Shown here piece after piece: positions 17,101-28,200 of a stretch of 64,000 nucleotides of DNA (position 1 is its first letter; each line of letters begins with the position of its first letter). This stretch comes from Oryzias latipes (taxonomy: Eukaryota > Chordata > Actinopteri > Beloniformes > Adrianichthyidae). Under the pieces are notes generated by a model. That model worked only from the letters and a program-made list of their open reading frames with translations, was not told the DNA's origin and searched no databases. The DNA is taken from assembly GCF_002234675.1 (NCBI RefSeq), contig NC_019862.2:24920160-24984159 (forward strand), in the 5' to 3' direction. A program made the position numbers and the translations under genes.

Positions 17101-20100
17101 CATCAAATGTGCATCGAGCCACTGCATGTTTGTTCATGTGAGAAACTTCACTTTCCCCTCAAACTCGTCAGTTTCCGATTTGACAAACAAGGCTCCTTTT
17201 TACATATTTATTTTGTCATTTCTTAGTAACACAGACACGAGAATACACAAGCACAGACGCACGCAGCTGACTGCAGAAACATAATGAATCTGGACATTCT
17301 CAGATTTGACACCATATTTCAGAACAAAATCTCTTCTCCTTTTTTTGAGAAGTGGAATCTTGTGTTTGTGTTCAGGCTTCAGGAGGGACACTCCATGTGG
17401 CTCATCCAGCACTGTGCCAGAGACATCCTGGAGGCCCTGGCCTTCCTTCACGGGGAGGGCTACGTCCATGCTGACCTCAAACCTCGCAACATCCTGTGGA
17501 GTGCAGACGACGAGTGCTTCAAGCTCATCGACTTCGGCCTCAGTTTCAAACAGGGAAACCAGGTGGGTCTGTTGGCTCAGATGAGATGGGGCTCTAACTG
17601 TTGCGACACTCAGCCTTTTCTTTTCTATCAGGACGTTAAATACATCCAGACAGACGGCTACCGCGCTCCAGAGGCGGAGCTGCAGAACAGCCTGGCCCAG
17701 GCGGGGGTGGAGGCCGACTCGGGCTGCACGGCTGCAGTGGACCTGTGGAGCCTGGGCGTCATCCTGCTGGAGATGTTCTCAGGGAAAAAGCTTAAAGACA
17801 CCGTCCGCTCGCAGGAGTGGAAGGTAGGAAGCATCGGTGGAACCTCTGGATGTTTTCAGAGCAGAAAATGTGAAACAATGATGGACATTCATTTGCCATG
17901 AGGTCTGAGGAAAACTCTGCTGTGCAGGACAGCAGTGCTGCGGTTGTAGACCAGATCTTTACCAGCAAAAGCCTCCTATGTCCTGCCATCCCAGTGTATC
18001 ACCTGAGAGACCTGATCAAGAGGTAAGTCCAGCTCGTCCAGCCGTGCTGCAGCAGCCTCTGCCTCCACTCACTGTGTTTTTTTTCTTAGCATGCTTCGGC
18101 ACGACCCCAAACTGAGAGGCGCAGCTGGCACCGCCCTGCTCAGCCCGTTCTTCAGTATTCCTTTTGGTAGGTGCTAAAGTCCCCACCCTGAGCGTCCCCT
18201 TAACTCTCACACGACTTCCATTCACAAGCACAAAATGTTAATCCATTCACACTAATGCAGACAAACAAACAAGATCCAACTCTTCTTGATGAACTGAAAA
18301 TCATACAAACTTGTTAGAGGATTTGCGGTCCGTGATCTCCCACTCCTCACACTGACACATGACCTTTGTGTAAGAACACAACTAAAACGTTTGTCCAGAT
18401 GCTTTGGTGTGTTTGTTAGAGACCACAGTGTGTTAAAGTTACCTGAGTGTCTTTGTGCTTTAGCGCCTCACATTGAGGACCTGGTTCTTCTGCCCTCTCC
18501 TGTTCTTCGTCTTCTTAACCTGATCGACGACAGCCATCTGCACAATGAGGAAGAATATGAAGGTAGAGAGCTGTTTTTTTAACCTATGAGAAACATTCCT
18601 GTTACTGAATATGCAGTTTTGTATTATTGTCACTCTCAGTTGAATAAAACAATCATTTTAGCTATGGTATAGATCAAAGACACTTCCTTTTAGATTTTGC
18701 TTCATAATTCTGCAGCTTTGTGTGATTGTTTTCCCTTGCATGCTACAGCTGAAAATGATGCAGTCTTGTCTGACTGTGTCTTTTGTGTTGAAAGTTGAAC
18801 TCCTGCTGCCTCTTCTCTATTTCCAGACATCATGGAGGACATGAAAGAGGAGTGTCAAAAGTATGGCTCTGTGGTTTCCCTTCTGATCCCCAAAGAGAAC
18901 CCCGGGAAAGGACAGGTGAGAGCTGAGCCCACACAGGTGTGAGCTCCGTGTGCATCCGTGTTCCAGCTGTTGTTGGCAGGCTAAGCTTCAGATTAACCCT
19001 TTAACACTGGAGATGTCACCGGGGACACCTAACCATCACAGTTTTGACCTACCGTAACCGTTCACACGATCAAGGTGAATCAGCTGATTCTGGCGTGCAG
19101 AAAAGCGAATTTGCTTCATTATGCAACACATTACTAATGCAAAGTGTTGCATAATGGTTCAGGTCCGCCTTTCTCAGTGACGTAATCACTTGGTTTGTGT
19201 TGATTGCGTACACACTTCCACACTCTAAAGCAGGGGTGTCAGAACACAGCCCTCGAGAGCCGCTGTCCAACATGTTTTCCAACGTGCCGTTAAAACTCCA
19301 TATTGACTAAATACACCTGATGGGCACCCCTGCTCTACAGCAGAGCATATCAGAGCAAGGCTGTTTTTCCTCCCCGTCAGAATCTGCTGAAATGACGATA
19401 ATTACGTAAATGGTTGAAGAGTTATGGCGCATTCACTCCAAACGCAATTTGATTTTCAAATTTTCGGTGGATGCCTCTCTTTTGACGCGCATCAAATTCA
19501 GTGCGCGCATCAAACTTTGCACGTTCAGACACGTGTGGGGGAGCTATTGTCAGCATTTTTAACCTCATTGCTACATGAAAGCGTTGACTGTATATCTCAT
19601 TCACAATGCATGGAAGACACGGATGATGTTGAGAGGTCAGGTTGATTTCTTTTTAAGAGCATCGGTTATTACGTCTCCATGTCTGGGTTCATGAAATCCT
19701 TCAGAAACTCTCCCGGTACGGTGAGATTCACCATCTACTGCAGGAGCTGCATACTTCTGTACTTCTGTCTGCCTCTGACCCCGTTTGACGACTTGGAGGA
19801 CCTTTTTGTTATTGTCTTGATGGAAGTCCATGATTAAAATGACCAGATTCTCCTCCATATTGGTTTTGGACCCCTCCCACTGATCTCGTCACCAACACGT
19901 TGCGGGCCTCAGCTGAGTCCCTGATCGGTTGAAGTGGCGTGTCTCCTTTGCTGAAGTCCAGATATTCGAACTCTCAACGCGCCGTGACACGCTAATTGTG
20001 CTGCTGGCAGACCAATGTGCTGCGCCCGACGCTCAGACCTGTCACAAGATCTGAACATTAACTTAGCATTAAAACTGGACGCCCCTGACGCGGGAATCTA

Positions 20101-20313
20101 ATTCAAGGGGGTTAAGAAAGACATTTGTGTAAACAACCCCTGTCCCTCTGATTCCCTGACCTTCAGGTGTTTGTGGAGTACGCCAACTCCAGCGACTCCA
20201 AAGAGGCTCAGCGCCTGCTGACGGGCCGGACCTTTGACGGGAAGTTTGTGGTGGCCACCTTCTACCCTCTGAGCGCCTACAAAAGAGGTTACTTCTACCA
20301 GACGGTGCAGTGA
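14110..20313 (+). CDS. uhmk1: UHMK1 (KIS), Ser/Thr kinase with U2AF-homology motif, 9 coding exons
   Basis: Nuclear/cytoplasmic kinase known to phosphorylate SF1 and stathmin; its UHM binds splicing factors. Coding exons: 14110-14377, 14919-15048, 17376-17562, 17632-17823, 17928-18022, 18090-18166, 18464-18562, 18827-18915 and 20167-20313. They total 1284 bp, about 427 aa (human 419). Kinase motifs seen: IGQGVSASVYRV (glycine loop), AAVKEF (lysine), YVHADLKPRNILW (catalytic loop, with HAD in place of HRD), LIDFGLSF and YRAPEAEL. The C-terminal UHM reads VVSLLIPKENPGKGQVFVEY to FDGKFVVATFYPLSAYKRGY, ending YFYQTVQ. Its RYF-like end fits the UHM signature. The N-terminus is weakly conserved: an in-frame ATG at 14062 and another at 14167 are alternatives to 14110. 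Intron 2 holds a TIR element and a SINE-like tail. The gene converges on mep1b. Confidence 0.96.
15426..16110. mobile_element. Nonautonomous TIR transposon in uhmk1 intron 2
   Basis: The left end reads AAGGCCCGTACTCACTGGGA and the right end is its near complement (TCCCGGTGTGTACGGGCCTT). The inverted ends match over about 30 bases with a few substitutions, and internal motifs such as GGCGAATAT recur inverted. It is about 685 bp and has no credible transposase: the frame at 15698-16342 runs out of the element and shows no domain. Superfamily is undetermined, because no clear target duplication was found. Confidence 0.7.
16690..16800 (+). repeat. 3' tail of a LINE (TTCTGA repeat)
   Basis: TTTCCCACATGTGGGATCAA followed by AATAAAGTATTTCTGATTCTGATTCTGA. 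The short hairpin and microsatellite tail are typical of the 3' end of fish CR1/L2/Rex-type retrotransposons. A comparable tail is at 29640-29790. Confidence 0.6.
16925..17076. repeat. Fragment of a TIR transposon ending GGGAAATTACGGTA
   Basis: Contains ATTAGCCGCATCA, AATAAGCCGCAGGGTTG and the end TCTTATAATCGGGAAATTACGGTA. I recall a fish element whose ends carry TACCGTAATTTCC followed by a GGCTTATA motif. Only one end is visible here, so this is likely a truncated copy. Confidence 0.45.
19231..19332. mobile_element. hAT-like MITE, second copy
   Basis: A 102-bp relative of 9354-9521. It starts CAGGGGTGTCA and ends CACCCCTG, flanked by CTCTAAAG (19223-19230) and CTCTACAG (19333-19340), a 7-of-8 target duplication. 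It lies in the last intron of uhmk1. Confidence 0.75.
19428..20100. repeat. Probable decayed dispersed element in uhmk1 last intron
   Basis: The stretch begins GGCGCATTCACTCCAAACGC, has CpG-rich inverted words (GACGCGCATCAAA and relatives) and ends near GGACGCCCCTGACGCG. A minus-strand frame at 19637-19858 (WT: DFHQDNNKKVLQVV) looks protein-like but matches no family I can name. It is most likely a nonautonomous or relic transposon. Confidence 0.4.
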
Positions 20314-21337
20314 GGTCCTGCCGCTGCTCCCTATGAGGAAGACGTGTTTCCCTCTGGGGGTTCAGCATCCTTCATCGTCTTCCTCACCTGCGTTTAAACA
20401 CTGGTATTTTCAACAGCAGAGCATTACCTCCTACTGCGAGGGCTGTGCATATCAGTGCACATCCATCCATTGTGTTGAGGTGAATGCATGGAACTCCATT
20501 TATGAATTGATGTAAGCTCTTGACGTGGAGGGAAGAGGGTTTCTTTGCCTTGTTGCTGTAAACGGATTATTTCCTGTATTCAGCGCTGTGTCATGTCCTC
20601 TAATTATTGATCTAATAATGAGCATTTGATGCTCCTGGCATGTTTGCATTGAAACGATCTGCATTTTGAGGCATGTTACCTGCTGCTGACATCAGCTGCC
20701 TGCTGGGGTTTCCTCCTTCAGTGAGTTGGTTTTCAGACTCCTCTTCTGCAGCTCTGTTTTCTAAGCCGACTTGACCTGTGAAGCAGTTCTGCCGGTTTTT
20801 TAAAATTTGTTTTGTTTTTTCCACGCTGTGCTTCCATCCGTGAGGCTCGGCAGCATTAAAGCCGAGTTCACACTGAGGAAGTCCTTCACTTCTTTCAGAA
20901 GCAGCACTTTTTATGCAGCATTTATGAGCCGACTGTTCTGTGGAGTGGAGCCACAGTGAAGACGAACCTTTTCCCACTTTCCCACCACAAATGGCCTGGT
21001 GCTGGTTTGTTGTTGCCGTATAAAATCTATTGTTTTGATTTGAAAGATTTGGATGTATTTAAACATTTTTAATTGATTCTGATGACGCCGTCCCCAACCG
21101 ACGTAACTATCATTAGAACCAGTTTGGAGAACCAGTAGACGTGTTTTGGCGAGGGACAGCCTAACAACCATTAAAGGTTCTGCTCTGCAGCTAGGACCAC
21201 CTATGTAGGAAAGGGGCTTCATATGAAGAAGTCTGCATGGCTTCATTTGTTAGTGAGGCTCTGGAGTTCTGATGTTCATTCTCATATTGTTGACTGTCTT
21301 TCTACAAACGTTGACTTCTTAAGATGTGCACAGAGAC

Positions 21338-21610
21338 AGCTAGGACCACCTGGGCGGCCGTGGTGCAGCGGTAGGGCGGTCGTCCCATGATCGTAAGGTT
21401 GCAGGTTCGATTCCCGCCTTGCACGCCCATGAGTCGAAGTGTCCTTGGGCAAGACACTGAACCCCACCTTGCCTCTGGTGGTAGGCGGGCGCCTGTGTTT
21501 GGCAGCGGAGCGACCACCAGTGTGAGACTGTGTGTGTGAATGGGTCTGTGACTGTAAAGCGCTTTGTCCTTGTAGGAAGAAAGGCGCTATATAAGTATAC
21601 GCCATTTACC
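21338..21610 (+). mobile_element. tRNA-derived SINE with intact 14-bp target duplication
   Basis: A pol III A box-like GTGGTGCAGCGGTAGG is followed by a perfect B box GGTTCGATTCC. After them comes a LINE-like tail (AAGCGCTTTGTCC, then GGCGCTATATAAG). The duplication ATGTGCACAGAGAC is present at 21324-21337 and, unmutated, at 21611-21624. That marks a fairly recent insertion by LINE machinery. Its position in the likely uhmk1 3' UTR means it may be transcribed with the gene. Confidence 0.88.
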
Positions 21611-21887
21611 ATGTGCACAGAGACGCTTTTCCATGTGAGACCAACACTCGGCAGCACTGGGGTTGGTTGGAGAGTGCTTCATTGTTGTGTTTAGATTCGT
21701 GCTGCACATTCGGGTGCTGTATTTAGAAATTAGGTTCATTTCAAAACACTTTCAGAAGCTGGCTTAGAAAAAAAGCTGAGCATCAAAGGATGCATGGGTA
21801 CTCACACCCGTCAACCTGTAGTGATCTATGCTCAACAGCAGATGCCAGAATGCACTGTTTCCATCAGTTTATCACGACTAACAAATG

Positions 21888-22206
21888 GAGAGAATAAGGG
21901 CTTCCATCCAGCCAGCCATCTTCTGAAACTGCTTTTAGGTCACGGGGTTGCTGAAGCCAACCCTTCTACTGCTGGACGAAGGCGGAGGGCGCCCCGAACA
22001 GATCACCAGTTTGTTGCCACGTCACACACACATTCACCCTTAGGGACATTTTAGAATCCCCCGATGAACTGTGAAGCACGTTCTTTGGATGTGGGAAGAA
22101 AACACATGCACAACGAGCTCCACACAGAAAAGGATCCAGATGGGATTCGTACCATGGCCTCCTCACTGTTGGGCAGGAGTGCTGACCACTGCTCCACCAT
22201 GCGGCC
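21888..22206 (-). repeat. tRNA-like interspersed repeat (GTGGTGCAG/TCGAATCCC type)
   Basis: On the minus strand it begins CGCATGGTGGAGCAGTGGTC, contains CGAATCCCATCTGG, the CTTCCCACATCCAAAGAAC stretch and the tail GGCTTCAGCAACCCCGTGAC. This is the widespread fish repeat recognised by those landmarks. Partial relatives are at 26185-26310, 34420-34530, 40150-40190 and 46068-46330. It is diverged, and its ends are approximate. Confidence 0.7.
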
Positions 22207-24675
22207 CTAGAGGAAAGGCTCGTGGACGTAAAAAACAAAAAAAAGAAGTCTTAAATGGTTTTATGTGTGTTTTTATATCCATTATGGTCGGTCTTATAAA
22301 GCACAATGTTCTTTACAGTATTGGCTGTGGTTCACTGTCCGTTCTTAACGCGGCGCCGTGAGTGCTGTGTAGCGGACAGAGTCCACTGAACTGCTTTCCG
22401 GCGATCTTGGTGTGAAGCAATCGGAGCGCCAAACAAACCAGACTTTTTGGTTGGAGTACGATGCGATTGACCTGATGGAGTGGGCGACAGGCCATGTGCC
22501 TTCGCTGTAGGTTTGTTGCTCAAACGTATACATTCTACTGTGCACACGTTCTTCCCTCTTGTAAACACTCTGAGCAAGTTAAGAAAGTTTGAGATTCAGA
22601 GCTTTAAAGCGTTTGTTTTTGCTTGATTTTTGTTATAACATAACTTAACTAGTTTTACAGATTAGAGTTTCCTTTCCAAAGACCGCAAAGGTGGAGGCTT
22701 GGCGCCCACGTTTCATCCTACGCCTACTTTTTTAATAGTTGCATGACATTTTCATATTTAATTTAAATATATCTGTTATTATTTATTTAAATCATTAGCC
22801 TTTTTTTTTTCTTTTGAGGCGACATTTCAACTGAGCAAAAATGGCAAACTTGAAAAGCAGAGATGTTTCATCAAACTCCACCAAAAAAGGTATATTTTTG
22901 TACAAATGTTAGCTCAATGTGCCTGAGATGAGGAGGCTTTTTCTAAAAGTTAATGAGGGAGGATGCAGCTTCCAACAATTACCACCACCAAAAATAGGAT
23001 TTTCTGCAGGAAAGCTCTTGTGAACCCCAGCATGTTTGTGACGGGCAGTTCCTGAAGCTGTTTTTCTCCTTTGTGTTCAGTTTTTTGTGCATTTTCAATC
23101 CTGATCTGTTTTTTTTTGTTGTTTTTTTTTTTTTAACTCACCGTCAGCAGAGAGAGACCAAGAAACCCCACACCGTCCGAATATTTTCAGCACTTTACAG
23201 GGTTTTTGCTGGACTCAAACCAAAGTGCTTAGAATTTTATTCATCAACGAAAATCAAAAATGTCAAACAGAACAATGTCAGGTAAGAGCAAAATCCTACG
23301 ACAACAAATAAAACAGAAACATTGCATCACTATTGCACTGTTACTGTCTGGATCATGGCTCTGCAACCTTTAACGCTAAAAGAGACGCTCAGTCTAGTTC
23401 CTTACAGAACAAAACCCAGCGAGAGCCGTAAAGTTTCGCCACAGCATTTGGGAAAATACACTATTGATGTTTTTGTGAACATTTATTAATATAATGTAGC
23501 TTCTACATATTTATAAAAGTGTTATATGTTGTTTTTTTCCCAGCATTAATCGTAGAAACAAAATCACACAGATTTATGAAATTCATTTCAGAAATAAAGA
23601 AATGCATTGATTAAAAAGCAAAGTTAAAGTTAGAGGATTTGCACAAGTTCCTTTCAAAATAAAATGCACCCTGTGTCTAATCAGATACGATTATGACACC
23701 ATGGTGTGCTTTAAACTTTTCTAATAATAAAGCACTCTGACAGTAGATTACGTAAGCCTCTTACCATCATTTTGCTCAGTTATCTGACATTTTAACACAA
23801 AACCTTATGAACTAAAGCAATAAAACTACAAATCAATTGTGTAGTCAAAGCAGTTCTCTTCAGAGCCAAAGAGCCAGAATGGAGGGATAAAGGAGCCACA
23901 GGTTGCAGACCCCTTATGATCTATTTGTAGCCAACCCTGTCATCATAATGATGCCTTATTTACAATACAGCTTTAACTTTTTATTAGAATCCCTTTATTA
24001 CATTTCAAACATTTCCTCACTTCCTTTCCCTTATAAGTTTTGGTTACTTTATGGAGAAACTGCTCCAAAGCGGGATTGTGAGGTGGCAGAACCTCGGAGG
24101 CTGGTCTGAGTTGAAGCAGAGGTTAAAGGGAGCTTTTACAATGCAGAACGTGTGGGTGGGTTTCCTTATTCTCCTCTGTTCATCACTGCTTAAAGAAGAA
24201 TTTACATATTGCTCGTTTCTCTGGTTTAAATGTATTTATCCAGTTTAATCAAAGGATTAACTTTTGAGCTCCAAAGAACACAGAGAGGATGCAATGAAGG
24301 CTCTTTGCAAACAAAAGGAGGATCAACGTATCTTCTGGATGAAAAGCTGTGAACTCTCTCCCCTGTCTGTTCGCTGTGTTGGTTTGAGGCATCTGGTTTT
24401 TACGGAACTGATAGACTATAACTTTTGTATTTGAATATCGGGAAAGGACTGTTTGCTGTGTTGCATGATCACTTTGAATTAATGCTGCACCTTAAATCTG
24501 CTCCAAAACAAATCTTCCTGTTCATTAAGGTGTCTGTATAAAAACATTGAGAGTGTACAGCAGGTATGACGGCCTGAGCAATTCTGCTGCTGCTGTGTTG
24601 CTGCTGTGTCCTTCAGAATAAAAGCCATGCTCTGCCTGAACTTTGTTTTCGTTTTGAAATCTCATTGAAACATTG

Positions 24676-24681
24676 AATAAA
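24676..24681 (+). terminator. Candidate poly(A) signal of uhmk1
   Basis: AATAAA followed by a T-rich stretch, with another AATAAA at 24617-24622. This is the last plus-strand signal before the opposed mep1b gene. Confidence 0.45.
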
Positions 24682-25053
24682 GTTTCTAAATTTTGAATCT
24701 GGCGACATTCTTGTATGTTTAGAACAGATGCTTCATGTCATATGTGCTCTCTGTTACCTTTTTTTTTAACTTCCCCCTCTTGAGGAGTCCATCTTCATTC
24801 TTCTGATGTGACGTTTTGCCCTCAGTTAAAAAAAAATCTAACATAAAGGGTGGGATGAGTTAAAACACCCCGTTTATTTTAAAATTCCTCTGAAAACTCT
24901 TGATTGAATAAAGTGTTGCAGACATGTAAAGGTTTGTCTTGAGATATCAATTTCTAACACTTTTTAAAGGTATTTTCACATTTCTTATGTTTATAGAGAC
25001 CAGTTTGGTGAAGGTAAAAAAACAACAACAACAATGTCCTTCTTTTCAGAATC

Positions 25054-25059
25054 TTTATT
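25054..25059 (-). terminator. Candidate poly(A) signal of mep1b
   Basis: AATAAA on the minus strand (TTTATT on plus), about 155 bp downstream of the mep1b stop codon. Together with the uhmk1 signal it places the two convergent 3' ends within about 400 bp. Confidence 0.55.
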
Positions 25060-25213
25060 CTTCTGAAGCCAGAGGATTGAAACGGTTTAGAAAATCCTGA
25101 GCGTGCTTCACTGAAGCGATTGTTGAAGCATCTTCATGGAACAGAACTTGGAGCTGGTAAAACACTGCTTCCTCGCTCCTGTCGGTGAAAACGACACATC
25201 TGACCCTGTGACT

Positions 25214-28200
25214 TCAGGATGGATCTGTGTCGACTCTCTGGGTCACACTTACATCTGTGAACCCGTCCGTGTTCTGGACGACCACGCCATCCATGCTCCC
25301 CTGACTCCTCCCCCTCCTCAGCCTCATGGCGTTTCCTGCAAAGATCAAGGAAACCACCAAAATGGTTCCTGCCAGAACTGCTGCCACGGCTATAATGGGG
25401 TAAGAGTGGGGACCGGCCGACTGGAGACGGGCAGCAGCCTGGGCTGCAAACTGTGGTGGAGGCTGAGGATCCAACAGGGCTGATATATCTGTGAACAGGG
25501 GAAGAGCACAGTGACCCTGTGGTAGCAGACGACAGAAAGACTACCTGATGTGTGAGCAGGTCAGATAATACGCTCCACACGTCTGTCTTCAATTTTCTAA
25601 AGCTATTCAAGAAATAAAGGATCGCATCAGAAAACAAAAGCTGAAATGTACAACTTTTCCTAACTCTAGGTTAAAAACACCTTCCTGGTCTTTGTCTCTT
25701 AAAATAAAAAAGGTAGTTTAAGTAAATGGTAAGATTTTTTTTTCAACGTCTTAAGATTTCTAATCTTGAAAGAAAATAACTTTTTTCAGAGAAATTTAGT
25801 TGTACTCTTACTCATTTGTTGGAATGACAATAAATGCAAGGCATTCATTCATTCAAGCTTTTAAATGCTTTTTTTGTAGTGTATTCAAAAATTCAAAGTG
25901 GGTACAAGTGCTGAAGTTATCTATCATTTTTATCATCTATAATTTAGTTTTTTGGAGCTTTATTATTCATTTGAAACCAAGACCAGCAAATATGATAATT
26001 AACGTTTAATTTTGTGCTTGATGTGGCTTTTTCAAACAAATGGTACCTGTCTTTAGTGGGTTTATTACTATTTAATTTTCTGATTGAGGCTAAGCATTGT
26101 GGGAAATGATTTGTTAAAATCAAAACAATCCAAAATGGACTAAAGCAATAAGTTGGTCAATAAATAGTTAAAACAGAATTCAACCCATCCATCCTCTAAA
26201 CCCACTGAATTCCTTTTAAGGTCATTGGGTTGCTGGAGCCTATCCCAACTAAAGTGGGCTGAAGGTGGAGTACACCCTGACCAGGTAACCAATCTGTCTC
26301 AGGGCCTCAAATGATATCAACAAATTTAGTACGTAAATGTTACAGACCCTCCAGGCTGAAGAGGAAGAAGGCGTCGTCCCCTTTGATGAACTTCCTGCTC
26401 TTCAGTCTGCTGTGAGTAATAAAGGTGCTGGTTCCATAGCCTGGACCTCTGTAGTAAAAGCTGCCATCTGCTGTTGTTACTTTTGATCCCACTTTGCTGG
26501 GATCGTCCCAGAAGAACTCTGTTCCTAAAAGGGCATCAGAGGCATTAAAAGACAAGGCGGTAGAGTTTTCTCCCACCCTCTTGTTGTTGCTCTTACCATC
26601 AGAGGACATCTTGTCGGGGTCAGTAGTTACCATACGATGCATGTTCATTTGCTGCCTGATGTCAGACTGCTGGTCCATCAGGACCAAAGTGGCCTGCTGC
26701 CACGGGCATGGCCACTTCAGGTTGGGGTCATTGGGGCCCGAGGTCAGGTGGAGGTACATGGCCATGTACCCGGGGCGGCTGCTTATTCCGTTCAGGTAAA
26801 CACCTACCTAAACAAGGCAGATGTGGAGGAAGTCCTTTCTGCTTGGTGAAGTATTATTTAAACATTTTGGTGTATTTAAATAAAGAAGACCCTTTTAGTT
26901 GTGAATTCACTACCAAATTATCTGATGTTACATTGAGTGAAACCAATGTAAAGTTTAGCTTAGACTGTTTAGCCATTACCTATTGAATTCTATGACTTCA
27001 TGTTCATTATTATTTCATGTTCATCATACAATTACTGGTAAGAAGCCCATTGAGAAAACTATTGTTGTAATATTGGGTTATATAAATAAAATTGAATTGA
27101 ATTGAATTACAGGCAAATACAAAGCAATGAAAGGAAAATCATGGTTTTTAATGGAGATCAGACCAGCAGTCTTGTCGATGGTACATCCCTATTGGAATCA
27201 TCTATCCATCTGTTAATAGTCTGTCTCTTATTCCGGTTTCAGTAAATATTTACAGACCTCCCACCCATTATAGGTCTTCTTAGAGAATCAAAGATGTAAT
27301 CTTCCGAGTGTCTAGGATCTGCTGCAGGACTGCCTTCACGTTTTACACGAATACATAACAACAAAGGCATTTTGATGGTCCTCTCGCCAAAAAATTTGGG
27401 ATTACTCGTGCCACTCAAAAGAGGACAATCATTTTATAGCATTTATTCTCAACCTACAGTTCATGGCTGTAGGCAAAGTAGAGAACATACGATGACTGGT
27501 AAATTGAGGGCTTTTTCTTCATTCCTAGATCTTTCTTTGCTGCAAGGACACAGTACAACATCTGCACAAGAGTAGACACTGCACGGATCTACGGTGGTTA
27601 ATACAAGCCTTCAATCATTCTACTATCTGTGCAAGTAGAATCCACTTGTCTTCAACTCACCTTTTGTGACTTCATTCAAGAATAAGTCAAAAATGATATA
27701 TGTGTTGATAAGTTAATTTGTAGAAAAGCATCGGTGGGTTAAAACATTAAGACAATGATCCTATTTGAACATCATACCAAAGGTAAAAAATCTGCATTTC
27801 TAGAGCAAGTCAATTAACCTCTGAAGCAATATTCACACTGCCCTCGGAAACGCTCATTGAAAAGTCTATGCAAACATGCATTTCAGGCTTCCGTGTTCAA
27901 AACTCTTGCGTTCATAGCTACACAAGTACTTAAGATTGTTTTTGGGCTCTACGTCCACTGAACACACATTGAAAGTTAAACCAGTTGGAACTTTGACCAA
28001 TCAGGGACCCAGATTTGGTAGTGACGTATAGATGGTCCCATGAAATTCACACAAGTGCCAATCTTTTGTATTTGATCATGGAGGACAAATCCATAATTGC
28101 AATTTTTGCCCAGCCAGAGTTCTAAGACACCAAGTCTTTCATGTATTGGAATATAGCGGTGAAGTAAAAAGCCTGGAGGGAGATTCAAGAGATTTGCACT

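Larger units (their letters stand above)
20314..24690 (+). other. uhmk1 3' UTR and downstream region
   Basis: No further coding exon was found between the uhmk1 stop and the mep1b 3' end. UHMK1 has a long 3' UTR in mammals, and here candidate poly(A) signals AATAAA lie at 24617-24622 and 24676-24681. A UTR of up to about 4.3 kb is therefore plausible. The stretch includes two SINE-like insertions (21338-21610 and about 21888-22206) that would be part of the transcript. Whether transcription really runs this far cannot be read from sequence alone. Confidence 0.45.

Noticed and set aside
21370..21420. Possible tRNA gene (B box GGTTCGATTCC)
   Set aside because: There is no cloverleaf with paired acceptor stem. 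The LINE-like tail and target duplication show it is a SINE.
21282..21657. Three overlapping ~70-107-aa minus-strand frames
   Set aside because: They are antisense translations of the tRNA-derived SINE.
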